In this document: one piece after another, positions 1 through 8,934 of the stretch
Layout of the letters: the number at the start of each line of letters is the position of its first letter
Position numbering within the stretch: position 1 is the first letter of the stretch
Source: Paludibaculum fermentans
GTDB taxonomy: Bacteria > Acidobacteriota > Terriglobia > Bryobacterales > Bryobacteraceae
DNA length: 64,000 bases
Assembly: GCF_015277775.1 (NCBI RefSeq)
Contig: NZ_CP063849.1
Span: forward strand, 3,224,001 to 3,288,000
Direction of reading: 5' to 3'
The notes under the pieces: model-generated
Told to the model about the DNA's origin: nothing
The model's input: the letters and a program-made list of their open reading frames with translations, nothing else
Databases searched by the model: none
Translations under genes and position numbers: made by a program

Positions 1-389
1 AGTTCGAGAATGGGGGTCTGGGCTGAGGCGCCGGCAGGTGGGCACAGCGAATAAACGGCCAGCAGGAAGCAACGAATACCGGTGAAAATGGACGGGCTCG
101 AACTGGAATTCCGCACAAGCCGTCAGTATAAACGATGCGAAAGGAGGGCAAGTTGGAGGAAAGGGCTCGGGCAGGAAGTGCTGAATCTGCGGGTGGGAGG
201 GCGGCGGGCCCAGGTGAGTGAATGCGCCAGTGATGGCGGCGGCGCTCGACTTGAACCAAGGCAGAAGAAAAACTGGCGTGCGTGTCGAATTGCGGCCGGC
301 TGGAGCGACGACCTAGTGTGAGGGAATGACGGCGCGGTGAACGGGGCGAACGGCACCGTCCGAGGCCAAGCCATTGAAAGGAAAGCGTC
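1..389. other. Left-edge stretch with no supported gene
   Basis: I see no convincing gene here. Short open frames exist on both strands, but none has a family motif, a good ribosome binding site or a sensible N-terminus. The last ~20 bases hold the Shine-Dalgarno sequence AAAGGAAAG of the YCII gene that starts at 390. The region may carry that gene's promoter, but I could not pick a convincing -35/-10 pair. Confidence 0.5.
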
Positions 390-776
390 ATGAAATTCAT
401 ATGCCTGGGCTACATTGAGCCGAACAAGCTTGAATCCCTGAGCGACAACGATCGGAATGCGATGGTGGACGAGTGCTTCACCTACGACGATGAATTGAGG
501 AAGGCCGGGCATTTCGCAGGCGGCGAGGCGTTGCAGGGTCCCGATGCGGCTCGGACATTGTGGTGGCAGAACGGCAAGGTAGTGGTGAAGGACGGCCCCT
601 ACGCTGAGACAAAGGAACAATTGGGTGGGATTCTGGTGCTGGAAGCGCGGGACTTGGCGCACGCCGTCGAACTGATGTCGAAGCATCCGGGGGTGAAGGC
701 CGGGCCTTTCGAGATCCGCCCGGCGGCCGACCTGACCGGGATGGTCCAGGAGAGCGAAGGGCGGAGGGCTCAGTAG
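390..776 (+). CDS. YCII-related (DGPF-type) protein
   Basis: A 128-residue protein of the YCII/DGPF family: small alpha/beta proteins with a dimeric ferredoxin-like fold and mostly unknown biochemistry. The family signature is visible in the middle as VKDGPYAETKEQLGG (about residues 67-81). It is preceded by the usual WWQNGK strand and followed by an LEARDLAHAVEL helix and a 'KHPGVKAGPFEIRP' end. Length fits the family. The ATG follows AAAGGAAAG at good spacing. Only 5 bp separate it from the alpha/beta hydrolase gene at 782, so the two are probably co-transcribed. In many genomes DGPF genes stand beside an ECF sigma factor; that partner is absent here. The specific substrate or role cannot be read from the sequence. 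Confidence 0.88.
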   Translation: MKFICLGYIEPNKLESLSDNDRNAMVDECFTYDDELRKAGHFAGGEALQGPDAARTLWWQNGKVVVKDGPYAETKEQLGGILVLEARDLAHAVELMSKHPGVKAGPFEIRPAADLTGMVQESEGRRAQ

Positions 777-781
777 ACGCC

Positions 782-1669
782 ATGAGAACGATGACCGCCT
801 CCGTTCTGGCAAAGCTGATTCTGCTCGCCCCGCCTGGCACGGCTGCTGAGGACACAGGGGCGCCCGGGTTCACGGAAGAGACGCCGCCGGGCATGCAGAG
901 CGGCTACGCTCCGGTGAACGGGCTGCGGATCTACTACGAGATTCACGGGACAGCGCGGGACGGGCATCCGCCGCTCGCGCTGCTGCATGGCGGCGGCGAT
1001 ACGATCCAGACCAGCTTCGGAAAGATCCTTCCGCTGCTGGCGCGGGGCCGGCAGGTGATCGCGTTCGAGCAACAGGGGTATGGGCACACGGCGGATGTCG
1101 CCGGACGCCCTTTCGGTTTCGAGCAGTCGGCGGACGATACCGCGGCGCTGCTGGAACATCTGCATGTGGGCCAGGCGGACCTGTTCGGCTTCAGCAATGG
1201 CGGGACCATCGCGCTGCAGGTGGCGATCCGCCATCCGAAGGTGGTTCGGCGGCTAGTGGTCGCTTCCGGACTGTTCCGGCGCAGTGGGGCCGATGCCTGG
1301 CTCTGGGCGGCGATGGCCAACGCCCAACTGGAGAACATGCCGAAAGAGTTGCAGGAGGAGTATCTGAAGGTGGCTCCGCATCCGGAGAATCTGCGGAGCT
1401 CCCATGACAAGGCGGCACAGCGGATGCGGGCGTTCAAAGACATTCCGGATGCGGCGATTCGGGGGATTGCGGCGCCGACGCTGGTGGTGGTGGGCGACTC
1501 GGATGTGGTGCGGCCGGAGCACGCGGTGGAGTTGTTCCGGTTGCTGCCGCGCGGGCGGCTGGCCGTGCTGCCGGGGACAGACCATATGGCCGTGATGGGG
1601 CGGGCAGGGTGGCTGGTGCCTATGGTGGAGGAGTGGCTGGGTATGGCGGATGAGGGGGCCGGTCGCTGA
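782..1669 (+). CDS. alpha/beta-fold hydrolase, probably exported
   Basis: A 295-residue alpha/beta hydrolase. The oxyanion-hole region LLHGGGDT lies near residues 68-74. The nucleophile elbow GFSNGG places the catalytic serine at residue 138. The acid is Asp239 or Asp241 in VVGDSDVV, and His268 in GTDHM completes the triad. The first ~22 residues are hydrophobic and end in an Ala-rich stretch, consistent with a signal peptide, so it may act in the periplasm. It follows the YCII gene by 5 bp. The family covers esterases, epoxide hydrolases, haloperoxidases and others, and the substrate cannot be assigned. Confidence is high for the fold and low for any reaction. Confidence 0.88.
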   Translation: MRTMTASVLAKLILLAPPGTAAEDTGAPGFTEETPPGMQSGYAPVNGLRIYYEIHGTARDGHPPLALLHGGGDTIQTSFGKILPLLARGRQVIAFEQQGYGHTADVAGRPFGFEQSADDTAALLEHLHVGQADLFGFSNGGTIALQVAIRHPKVVRRLVVASGLFRRSGADAWLWAAMANAQLENMPKELQEEYLKVAPHPENLRSSHDKAAQRMRAFKDIPDAAIRGIAAPTLVVVGDSDVVRPEHAVELFRLLPRGRLAVLPGTDHMAVMGRAGWLVPMVEEWLGMADEGAGR

Positions 1670-1945
1670 CGCGTCTCCGGGACTGGGTGGAGCGGCTTCG
1701 TTCGATTTGGTGGGGGTCGCCGGGCCGTGCCGCCGCGGTGGATGGGGAGTATCGCGGGTTCCCCCGCTCCTTGCAGTCGCGGCTGCTTGTTCGGCGATGC
1801 CGGGAACCAGGGAATGACTGCTGACGATGGGTTGGGAGCTTTCGGGGGCTCCTCCGCTCGTTGACACTCGCGGCTCAATTTCCGGCGGCTCGTCGGGCCG
1901 CGGCGGGTTGGGTGGGCGGGTGGGATCGATGGTAGAGTCAGCTAA

Positions 1946-3445
1946 ATGAGTGAGGATCTTTCCACCCGCCGGGATGCGCTACGGGGGCTGGCCGCGGCCT
2001 CATTGCTGCCGAGCTCCGTGTCGGCTGCGGCGGCGGGCCCGGAGCTGTGTTTTCTGAGTGCGATCGAAATGGCGCGGCTGATCCGCGCAAAGAAGCTCTC
2101 GGCTCGCGAGGTGCTGGCTGCTCATCTGAAACAGATCGAGCGCGTGAATCCCAAGGTCAACGCGATTGTCAGCCTGGCTCCGGAGATGGCCGCGGAGGCC
2201 GCCGCGCAGGCCGATGAGAGGCAGGCGCACGGCGAGAAGCTGGGGCCGCTGCATGGGCTGCCGGTGGCTCACAAGGACCTGATGGAGACGCGTGGGTTGC
2301 GGACGACCTACGGGTCTCCGCTCTTCAAGGATTTCGTGCCTACGGAAGACGACATCGTCGTGGAGCGCATGCGGCGGGCAGGCGCCGTCATTCTGGGCAA
2401 AACGAATACTCCAGAGTTTGGTGCTGGTTCGCAGACATTCAACAAAGTCTTTGGCGCGACCCTGAACCCCTACGATTTGACGAAGACTTGTGGCGGATCT
2501 TCGGGTGGGGCGGCGGTGGCGCTGGCTTGCGGGCTGGTGCCGGTGGCCAGCGGCTCGGATGCCGGCGGATCCCTGCGGAATCCGGCTGCGTTCTGCAATG
2601 TGGTGGGCTTCCGGCCTTCGGTCGGCCGCGTGCCGGCACCGAAGGCTGCGTTTGCGTGGTCGACATTCGCGACCTCGGGGTGCCTGGGGCGCACGGTGGC
2701 GGACCTCGCGTTTGCGTTCAGCACGATCGCGGGTCCGGATTCGCGCGCGCCGTTGTCGATCGAGGAGCCGGGCGAGCGCTTTGCGGCTCCACTGGGGCGC
2801 AGTCTCAAGGGGGTGCGCGTGGCGTTGTTCAAGGATCTAGGCGGCGTGCCGTTTGATCCGCGCGTGCGGAGCATCGTCGATGGCCATCGTAAGACGTTCG
2901 AATCCCTGGGCTGCATCGTCGAGCAGGCGGAGCCGGATTTCGCTCCGTGCGAGGTGGCGTTTCGTGTCCTGCGGGCGTGGAATTCCGCGGCAGGTAACGC
3001 CGACCGGCTGAAGCAGCACCCGGAGGCGTTCAAGGATACGCTGCGGGGCGAGATCGAAGAAGGATTGCGGCTGACGGGGCAGGATCTGGCGCGGGCCGAG
3101 ACCGCGCATGGTGTGATGTGGCGGCGATTCCAGGCGTTCCTGGAGAAGTATGAGTATTTCGTGCTGCCGACGACGCAGTTGCCGCCGTTCGACGTGAACA
3201 CGCCGTACCCGACGGAGATCGAGGGTGTGCGGTTCACAAACTACATCGACTGGATGAAAGCATGCTGGTACATCTCGGTGACCGGGAACCCGGCGGCCTC
3301 GGTGCCGGGCGGGTTTACGGCGGAGGGGCTGCCAGTGGGCGTGCAGATTGTCGGGCGGCACCACCAGGACTTTGCGGTGCTGCAGATGGCGCATGCGTTT
3401 GAGCAGTCTACGGGGTTTGGGAAGAAGCGGCCGGGCGTAGTGTAG
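1946..3445 (+). CDS. Amidase-signature family amidase, Tat-type leader
   Basis: A 499-residue amidase-signature (AS) enzyme that hydrolyses amide bonds with a Ser-cisSer-Lys triad. Lys110 sits in VAHKDL, the cis-serine is Ser185 in GGSSGG, and the acyl-forming serine is Ser209 in SDAGGSLRNPA. The spacing is that of the AS fold. The N-terminus reads STRRDALRG followed by an Ala/Leu-rich segment ending near residue 30, resembling a twin-arginine export signal ('Tat' secreted amidase). Length is normal for the family. It stands alone, 276 bp after the hydrolase and convergent with the large secreted protein at 3521-6550. It is not GatA by context, since no gatB or gatC is present. The natural amide substrate is unknown. 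Confidence 0.9.
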   Translation: MSEDLSTRRDALRGLAAASLLPSSVSAAAAGPELCFLSAIEMARLIRAKKLSAREVLAAHLKQIERVNPKVNAIVSLAPEMAAEAAAQADERQAHGEKLGPLHGLPVAHKDLMETRGLRTTYGSPLFKDFVPTEDDIVVERMRRAGAVILGKTNTPEFGAGSQTFNKVFGATLNPYDLTKTCGGSSGGAAVALACGLVPVASGSDAGGSLRNPAAFCNVVGFRPSVGRVPAPKAAFAWSTFATSGCLGRTVADLAFAFSTIAGPDSRAPLSIEEPGERFAAPLGRSLKGVRVALFKDLGGVPFDPRVRSIVDGHRKTFESLGCIVEQAEPDFAPCEVAFRVLRAWNSAAGNADRLKQHPEAFKDTLRGEIEEGLRLTGQDLARAETAHGVMWRRFQAFLEKYEYFVLPTTQLPPFDVNTPYPTEIEGVRFTNYIDWMKACWYISVTGNPAASVPGGFTAEGLPVGVQIVGRHHQDFAVLQMAHAFEQSTGFGKKRPGVV

Positions 3446-3520
3446 GCGCATGGGCTCGCGATCGAGGAGCAGTCGTGGGAGGGCGGGCCGGGCACTCCGC
3501 GGCTCCGGCGGAACCACCCG

Positions 3521-6500
3521 CTACGGAACGGGCAGAGCGGGGATCGTCGTAAATGCGGACGAGGCGTTGAAGCGCAGGCCCAGCAGGACGAGTTGGCCAG
3601 GCTCGGCGGTGGAGACCCGCACGGTTCCAATGGCTCCCGCGGCGGCGGGGATGCCCAGTTGCTGATCGTCCAGCGCCATGTCGGCATGACCGAGCGGCGG
3701 AATCGAAAAGGAACGTTCACCCAGGGTGGCAGCGCCCGTGGAGTCGAGCACGGTCAGCGTGACCGCGGCCGCCGCGCCGGACAGATTTGCCATCGCGATG
3801 CCAGTGGATGCGCCGTTCGTGTTGTCGAAGGGCATCAGGTAGGCCGCACCTTCCGGCAGGCCCAATGGGACGAGGCTTTCGGATAGTGGTCCGCTGTCAG
3901 GCTGGTGGGAGAATGTGGCATAAGCGACAACACTGGCGTTTGAGCGGAGTTGCAGCCAACCGCGCAGGACGGAGGCTCCGGCACCCGGTGATTTCAGGGT
4001 GAGAGTCGCTCCCGGAGCGAGGGTTCTTTCGAGAACGGAGCCTGAGAGCAGGTACTCGCCGAAGCGGTAGGAGAGGACGAGCGGCACGGGCATCGGCGCG
4101 CCGGCTCCATCGAAGAAACTGAGCAGGACGCGAGCGGCGTCTGCTCCCGGGTTGGCGATGGTGACGGCGGTCTGCCAGCCTCCGCCCGTGACCCAGTGCG
4201 GCAGTGCGGCGGCGACGCTCCACTGCGCGGCGGCCGCTGAAGCCTGCTCCAACGTCCACGAAATGCCGGCCACCGTGATGGCGCCCGAGCGCGCGGCGCC
4301 GGAGTTCCCGGACACCTGGAAGGTCACTGAGCCGCTGCCCGTGACGGAGGCCGGGCCCACGAGGGTCACCCAATCGAGCAAGGTGGAGGCCACCCAGTTG
4401 CAACCGGACTGTGTCGCGACGTTGACCACGCCGATGCCTCCGGAGGCCGGGAATGACTGCCCGGCGGAATCGACCGAGAACGTGCAGGGGCCGCCGCTGG
4501 TGGGTGAGGAGAGGGCCACGGCCAGGATGGAAGGGGCGCTGGTAAGGATCCCATTACCGGCGGTCAGGGAGAGCCGGTAGACGCCGGGCTGATTCGCGGA
4601 GAACGCGGGGTGCAGGGTCTTGGAGTCGCTGAAGTGGGCGTCCGCACCGGCAGGCTGGCTAATAATGCGCCACTCGAGGACGGGTTCCGGTTCAAAGACG
4701 GCCACTTCCGCGGCGTCGAGGGTCACCGCGTCGTTGACGGTGGCCTGGCGGTCCGGACCGGCATAGGCAACAGGGTCCCGTTGAGCGGCCAGGAGGGCGA
4801 CGGCGGGATAGATCTGTTCGTAGTAAGCGTTGTCGAGCGGGAAGCCCCAGGCGGCGAAACGGGGGCGGAGGTCGGAATGCAACGCGGCGCTGACGGCCGC
4901 GACAAAGAAGGTGGCTTGCTGGGTGTCACCGGAGAGGGCGAAGGGATATACAGCTTCGCTTTGCGGCAGGAAGGTAGAAAAGAAACGATAGAGCCAGGCG
5001 GAGCCGTAATCGTTCATCAACGCGGCAAGCATTTCATCGAGAATGTTGGCGTCCAGGGTCGTGTAGTCCGCGCCTTTCGCCAGGTAAGCCTTCAACAGCG
5101 TGCCGCCATTGAAGCGCATTTGACTGGCGATCTCTTGCACCCGGGTGGCACTGACGCCCGACACTTCCGGCGGCAATTCGTTCAGCCGTGCGGATACGGC
5201 CATGGCGGCCAGGCTGGCCAGCCCTTCGACAAAGGCGACGTTGTTGTTCTGGTTGGCGCCGGAGAAGGTGAAACGGGAGAAGCGCTGCGAACCCAGGGTG
5301 AAATTGTGGCCCATTTCGTGGAGAATGACGAACCACTGGGTAGAGACGGGCGTGACATCCACCCACAGGCAGCTACCGTCGTGGGATTTCGAGATGTCGG
5401 TGCCGAGACCGACAGGATTGCCGGAGCCACCGCAGGGCAGAGTCTCCTTGGCGGAATCAGGGTTGCCGGGACCGGCGACGTTGGCCAGGAATTGGGTGTC
5501 GCCGCGCCAGGGGATCACCCCGGTGATCTGCCGCTCCAGCAGGTAGCCGGCGTCGGTGGTCTCGGGCACCTGGAACTGGGGCAGCAGCGCGTTGTTGTCC
5601 AGATGGCCCGCCTGCTTCGGGGCGTAGTAAGTGATGTTGGGCTGAACCCAATAGGCGAGGTCGGGATCGAAGGGCGGATCGTTGACGCGGAGGGTCGCGT
5701 TATCCGAGGAGGGGACACCGTCGATGGAGGCGCTGAACGAGACGCCTTCGCTGCGGTCCTGTGGCGCGCGGAAGGCCGTGATCCAGCCATCTGAGGCCAT
5801 GGTGGCGACGGCGGAGGGGCCATGGAGTTCCGTGACGATTTTGTGTTTCGAGAGGTCGAGCGGGGTACCGTCGGCGTTCGCGGCATCGAATTCGAAACGA
5901 CCGGCAGGGTGGGTGCCGGGTGACAGATAGAGCAGGGGCGGCAGGACGCGGAAGTGGCCGGCGGAGACCTGCGCCGAACCGGTCTGCGGCAGCCCTTCCA
6001 CTTGAGCGACCACGTCGGCCAGGCCGAAGCCGGTGGCGGAGACTCGGCCGGCGGAGTCGACCTGAACAACCGCGGGATTGGAACTGGTGAACGAGAGCTT
6101 TCGACTGCGGGTGGGCACCAGGCGGCCCTGGGTATCCCGGAGTTCGACACGTAGGGTGCCGGTGGTCGTGCCTCCGCGCAGGGCGACTACCGCCGGCAGG
6201 ACCCGGACGGAGTAGCCGCAGGCGGGGTCCTCGGCTGAGGTGATGGTGGCGGTGACCGTGCGATCTGACGACTCGCCGGCCTGGGAGGTGGCGGTGGCCC
6301 GGATGGTATACACCCCATTCGCCGTGTACTGGTGGACGGAGGGGAACATCGAGTTATTCCGGGTGCCGTCGCCCCAATCCCAAGCGATGTTGGCGATGAC
6401 ATCACCGGTGGAGGGGGAGACGCCTCCATTCACCGAGACCTGGCCACAAGCAGCGACGGCCGGCGGGGTAAGGCTGAGGGAGATGGCGGAGAAAGCAGAC

Positions 6501-6550
6501 GGCGCAAATGCAATGAGGAGAAGAATGGCGAAGCGAGCAACGGGCCACAT
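3521..6550 (-). CDS. Large secreted PKD-domain protein with HExxH motif and BACON-like domain
   Basis: A 1009-residue secreted multidomain protein. A signal peptide (residues 1-~21, ending FAPSAFS) is followed by a PKD-like domain (about 25-110; NIAWDWGDGT) and Ig-like/bacterial Big-type segments (about 115-290). A central domain carries HEMGHN, placing metal ligands at His411 and His415 with Glu412 as base, so it is probably a zinc peptidase-like domain; I cannot place it in a named peptidase family. A second PKD-like stretch is near 590-680, and a BACON-like domain (CTFSVDSAG...GCNW...WTLEQA) is near 690-770. The last ~234 residues (GGGWQTAVTIANP ... FDNTNGASTGIA ... LGLRF) form a module also found at the end of the Ig-repeat protein at 38675-42916. 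It is probably exported and surface-attached or secreted. It is transcribed convergently with the amidase. Confidence 0.82.
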   Translation of the reverse strand: MWPVARFAILLLIAFAPSAFSAISLSLTPPAVAACGQVSVNGGVSPSTGDVIANIAWDWGDGTRNNSMFPSVHQYTANGVYTIRATATSQAGESSDRTVTATITSAEDPACGYSVRVLPAVVALRGGTTTGTLRVELRDTQGRLVPTRSRKLSFTSSNPAVVQVDSAGRVSATGFGLADVVAQVEGLPQTGSAQVSAGHFRVLPPLLYLSPGTHPAGRFEFDAANADGTPLDLSKHKIVTELHGPSAVATMASDGWITAFRAPQDRSEGVSFSASIDGVPSSDNATLRVNDPPFDPDLAYWVQPNITYYAPKQAGHLDNNALLPQFQVPETTDAGYLLERQITGVIPWRGDTQFLANVAGPGNPDSAKETLPCGGSGNPVGLGTDISKSHDGSCLWVDVTPVSTQWFVILHEMGHNFTLGSQRFSRFTFSGANQNNNVAFVEGLASLAAMAVSARLNELPPEVSGVSATRVQEIASQMRFNGGTLLKAYLAKGADYTTLDANILDEMLAALMNDYGSAWLYRFFSTFLPQSEAVYPFALSGDTQQATFFVAAVSAALHSDLRPRFAAWGFPLDNAYYEQIYPAVALLAAQRDPVAYAGPDRQATVNDAVTLDAAEVAVFEPEPVLEWRIISQPAGADAHFSDSKTLHPAFSANQPGVYRLSLTAGNGILTSAPSILAVALSSPTSGGPCTFSVDSAGQSFPASGGIGVVNVATQSGCNWVASTLLDWVTLVGPASVTGSGSVTFQVSGNSGAARSGAITVAGISWTLEQASAAAAQWSVAAALPHWVTGGGWQTAVTIANPGADAARVLLSFFDGAGAPMPVPLVLSYRFGEYLLSGSVLERTLAPGATLTLKSPGAGASVLRGWLQLRSNASVVAYATFSHQPDSGPLSESLVPLGLPEGAAYLMPFDNTNGASTGIAMANLSGAAAAVTLTVLDSTGAATLGERSFSIPPLGHADMALDDQQLGIPAAAGAIGTVRVSTAEPGQLVLLGLRFNASSAFTTIPALPVP

Positions 6551-6727
6551 CAGATTTGTCTATCCTATTCCCTTTTATCTTACGGCAAGGAAGAAACCGG
6601 ATCCGGCGTAGCAGGGCCGGGCGTACAGCCAGGGCAGATCGGATTCGCAGGAGATTCACATCCCAATATTCATTGCAGCGTTTGAGAGCTTTTTGTATAC
6701 AATTAATGCGGAATCGAGATCTCCAAA

Positions 6728-7150
6728 ATGGACAAAGAACAAGAATCGCCAAGCGCGGCCGTGACTCTGGATCAAGTCCTGAAGAAATACGGAAAGATCT
6801 GGATCTGGTCGATCCTGATGACATTCAGCGCCGCCGAGTTCATGCGAACGTTGGGCGGGGTGAATGTGTTGACATACAACATCCGCAATGGCCAGATAGG
6901 GGGCATTGCCGGCGAAGCGGCCATCCGTTGCATTTACGGAGGGATTGAGTGTGTCGCCTGTTTCCTGTCCCTCTTCTGGCTGTTCCAATTCATGGTGAGT
7001 GAGATACTCCCGATCTTCTTCGAGGTCACGGGCGAAGCGGAGATCTCAGACGGCGCCCGGTTGCTCTACTGGGCTTTCGGCGCAACCCTGATTGGCGTTG
7101 GGGCGGAACTGGGCGGCATGCTCCTGCTGGGCTTGATGCAATTGCGCTAA
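6728..7150 (+). CDS. Small membrane protein of unknown function
   Basis: A 140-residue protein that I do not recognise. After a charged, soluble N-terminus (about 1-30) there are three likely membrane spans: about 31-46 (IWIWSILMTFSAAEFM), 70-95 (a Cys-containing segment around CVACFLSLFWLFQFMV) and 112-138 (YWAFGATLIGVGAELGGMLLLG). Two Cys flank the second span. It stands alone between the divergent PKD protein and the operon at 7448. There is a TATACAAT-like element some 30 bp before the start, but no clear Shine-Dalgarno sequence. The real start could be one of the nearby in-frame codons. Confidence 0.6.
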   Translation: MDKEQESPSAAVTLDQVLKKYGKIWIWSILMTFSAAEFMRTLGGVNVLTYNIRNGQIGGIAGEAAIRCIYGGIECVACFLSLFWLFQFMVSEILPIFFEVTGEAEISDGARLLYWAFGATLIGVGAELGGMLLLGLMQLR

Positions 7151-7367
7151 CGGCGGGTTCGAGCGGCGGCGGGAGACCCTTCCTGAAGTCCTCCGCAAGA
7201 ATCCACGCAGAATCCTCCGGATCATGGAACATTCGTGAGAGATGTTACGTTTTCCCTGGTGTGGAGGACGTTTGTGACCGATCCCAGAGAGCTGGTGATG
7301 TTGCCGACGCATAAAGTCACGTACCCGGGGCGGAAGGTCGCTGTGACCCTCGATTAGCCCGGCATGG

Positions 7368-7385
7368 CCCTGGACCTGTCCAGGG
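7368..7385. promoter_or_regulatory. Perfect 8-bp inverted repeat before the PspA/ABC/AAA operon
   Basis: CCCTGGAC-CT-GTCCAGGG is a perfect dyad 62 bp upstream of the first operon gene. It lies just upstream of the putative -35 box at 7397. It has no U-tract, so a regulator-binding site or small hairpin is more likely than a terminator. The assignment is inference from symmetry and position only. Confidence 0.35.
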
Positions 7386-7396
7386 CAGGGTATGGT

Positions 7397-7426
7397 TTGA
7401 CTTTAATCCATTCATAGTCCTACGCT
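7397..7426 (+). promoter_or_regulatory. Possible sigma-70-type promoter of the operon
   Basis: A -35 box TTGACT (7397-7402) is followed after 18 bp by TACGCT (7421-7426), a weak -10. The gene start at 7448 is 21 bp further on. The -35 is near consensus and the -10 keeps only three consensus positions. Confidence 0.35.
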
Positions 7427-7447
7427 TACCGTGAGGGAAAAGCTGCG

Positions 7448-8155
7448 ATGAGCAAGAAGTGGTACAACTACTTCGTTTCGGTGGACTCTGTGACGGGGGA
7501 GCCGGCTTCTGGCGGCGAATCCGGCGAGAGCGCTTCGGGACCGGGTGCGCCCGCTCCGATGAGCGCGGCCGATGAGATCGCCGGCCTGGCCCACTCCATT
7601 CAACCAACACCCGCGCCGAAGTTTGCCAACCCGGTGGCCGATCCGGCCTCGTTTGCCCAGATTTACGAAGCGGCCGAAGTGCGCGTGCCTGCGCACGGGT
7701 TCACCATCTTCAAGATCGCCGAGATGCTCAAGAGCGAGCATATCCGCAGCCTGCCGGTGGAGATCAAGCGGAGTTCAGTCCTGCTGGCGCTGGATGCGGC
7801 CGGAGTGAAACTGCAGGAAGTGATCGAAGACGCGGTGCATCGCGACCGGGCGCTCGACACGTTTGAGGCGGTGCAGCAACGTTCGCTGGATCAACTGGAA
7901 GCCCGCAAGGCGGACGAGAACAAGCAACTGCAGGCGGAAGCCGACCGGGTGCTGAACGAGCTGCGGGCCAAGATCCAGGCCAACAACGACGAGGTTACAA
8001 AGGAACGGGAGCGCCTGCAGGGCTGGCGGTTCCAGAAGCAGCAGGAGGAGCGCCGGATCTTCGATGCGGTGGCTCCGTTTGTCCCGGAAAACCCAATCAC
8101 CACGGGGCCCGCCGTGACGCCCAAAGCAGAGTCCGGTAAAGTACCCGGCAATTAG
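7448..8155 (+). CDS. Operon-first coiled-coil protein of unknown family
   Basis: A 235-residue soluble protein with no family I can name. It has no signal peptide or membrane segment. The N-terminal ~60 residues are Ala/Gly/Pro/Ser-rich and look disordered. A compact helical part follows (about 70-135, including FTIFKIAEMLKSEHIRSLP and SSVLLALDAAGVKLQEVIEDAV). Then comes a long charged coiled coil (about 136-205, rich in Gln, Glu, Arg and Lys) and a Pro-rich tail. It is the first gene of a seven-gene block and the PspA gene follows after 20 bp. The coiled coil next to another coiled-coil protein suggests it binds PspA or the AAA+ ATPase, but that is inference. A GAGGG-like ribosome site precedes the ATG. 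Confidence 0.7.
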   Translation: MSKKWYNYFVSVDSVTGEPASGGESGESASGPGAPAPMSAADEIAGLAHSIQPTPAPKFANPVADPASFAQIYEAAEVRVPAHGFTIFKIAEMLKSEHIRSLPVEIKRSSVLLALDAAGVKLQEVIEDAVHRDRALDTFEAVQQRSLDQLEARKADENKQLQAEADRVLNELRAKIQANNDEVTKERERLQGWRFQKQQEERRIFDAVAPFVPENPITTGPAVTPKAESGKVPGN

Positions 8156-8175
8156 CCGGGAAGGAGCAGTGATTC

Positions 8176-8907
8176 ATGATGAACCGCCTGTCGCGGATCT
8201 TTCGTTCGTTTTTCGGTTTCTTCATCTCCATTGCCGAGGATCCCGAACTCATCCTCGAGCAGAACATTCGCGACATGAACGATCAGGTTCCGCGAATGAA
8301 CGAGAGCATCGCGATGGTGAAGGCCAACGTGACGCTGCTGGAGAAGGAAGAGTCGAAGTACCAGGCCCAGTTGAACGACCTCGGCGCCAAGGTGAAGGCC
8401 AGCATTCAGGCGGGCCGGGACGACCTGGCCGGGCAGTTCGCCATCCAACTGGAGCAGTTGCGCGGGGCGCTGGCACGCACGCAGGGCCAGTTGACGACGG
8501 CGCGGTCGGCTTACGACAAGGCCCTGAACGTCAAGAAGGCTTTCCTGCGCGAGAAGGAACGCAAGACGAACGAGGCGATGAATGCGATTCGCGATTACCG
8601 CCGTTCGAAGTGGCAGAAGCAGGTGGCCGATGCCATGGAGCAGTTCGAGGTGGCCGGTATCAGCCAGACGCACGATGAGATGGTGCGGAAGATCGAAGAG
8701 ACCACGGCGGTGAACGAGGCACGGATGGAGATGGCGATCGGCAATGTGGACCAGCAGCGGTTCCAGATTGAAGAAGACGCCGAGAAGTTGCGCGCGGCCG
8801 AACTGGTGAAGCAATTCAAGGCGGAGATGGGACTGATGACGCCTTCGGCGTCGACACCGGCGCCGGAGAAGACGATCGGCGGCCGCGAGCAGGATCGCAC
8901 CACGTAG
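8176..8907 (+). CDS. pspA: PspA/IM30 family membrane-remodelling protein
   Basis: A 243-residue, almost entirely helical protein of the PspA/IM30 (Vipp1) family, the ESCRT-III-like proteins that bind stressed inner membrane and stabilise it. The amphipathic N-terminal helix (NRLSRIFRSFFGFFISIAED) leads into 'DPELILEQNIRDMNDQVPRMNESIA', the typical family opening. Long charged helices run to about residue 215, and a short Thr/Ser/Pro tail ends the protein. Length matches PspA. It sits second in the operon, 20 bp after the coiled-coil gene, with a strong AAGGAG site. An ABC importer and AAA+ ATPase follow. No PspF, PspB or PspC homologue is visible here, so regulation and partners differ from the enterobacterial system. 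Confidence 0.88.
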   Translation: MMNRLSRIFRSFFGFFISIAEDPELILEQNIRDMNDQVPRMNESIAMVKANVTLLEKEESKYQAQLNDLGAKVKASIQAGRDDLAGQFAIQLEQLRGALARTQGQLTTARSAYDKALNVKKAFLREKERKTNEAMNAIRDYRRSKWQKQVADAMEQFEVAGISQTHDEMVRKIEETTAVNEARMEMAIGNVDQQRFQIEEDAEKLRAAELVKQFKAEMGLMTPSASTPAPEKTIGGREQDRTT

Positions 8908-8934
8908 TAACAGGAGGCGACCTAAGAGGCAATC

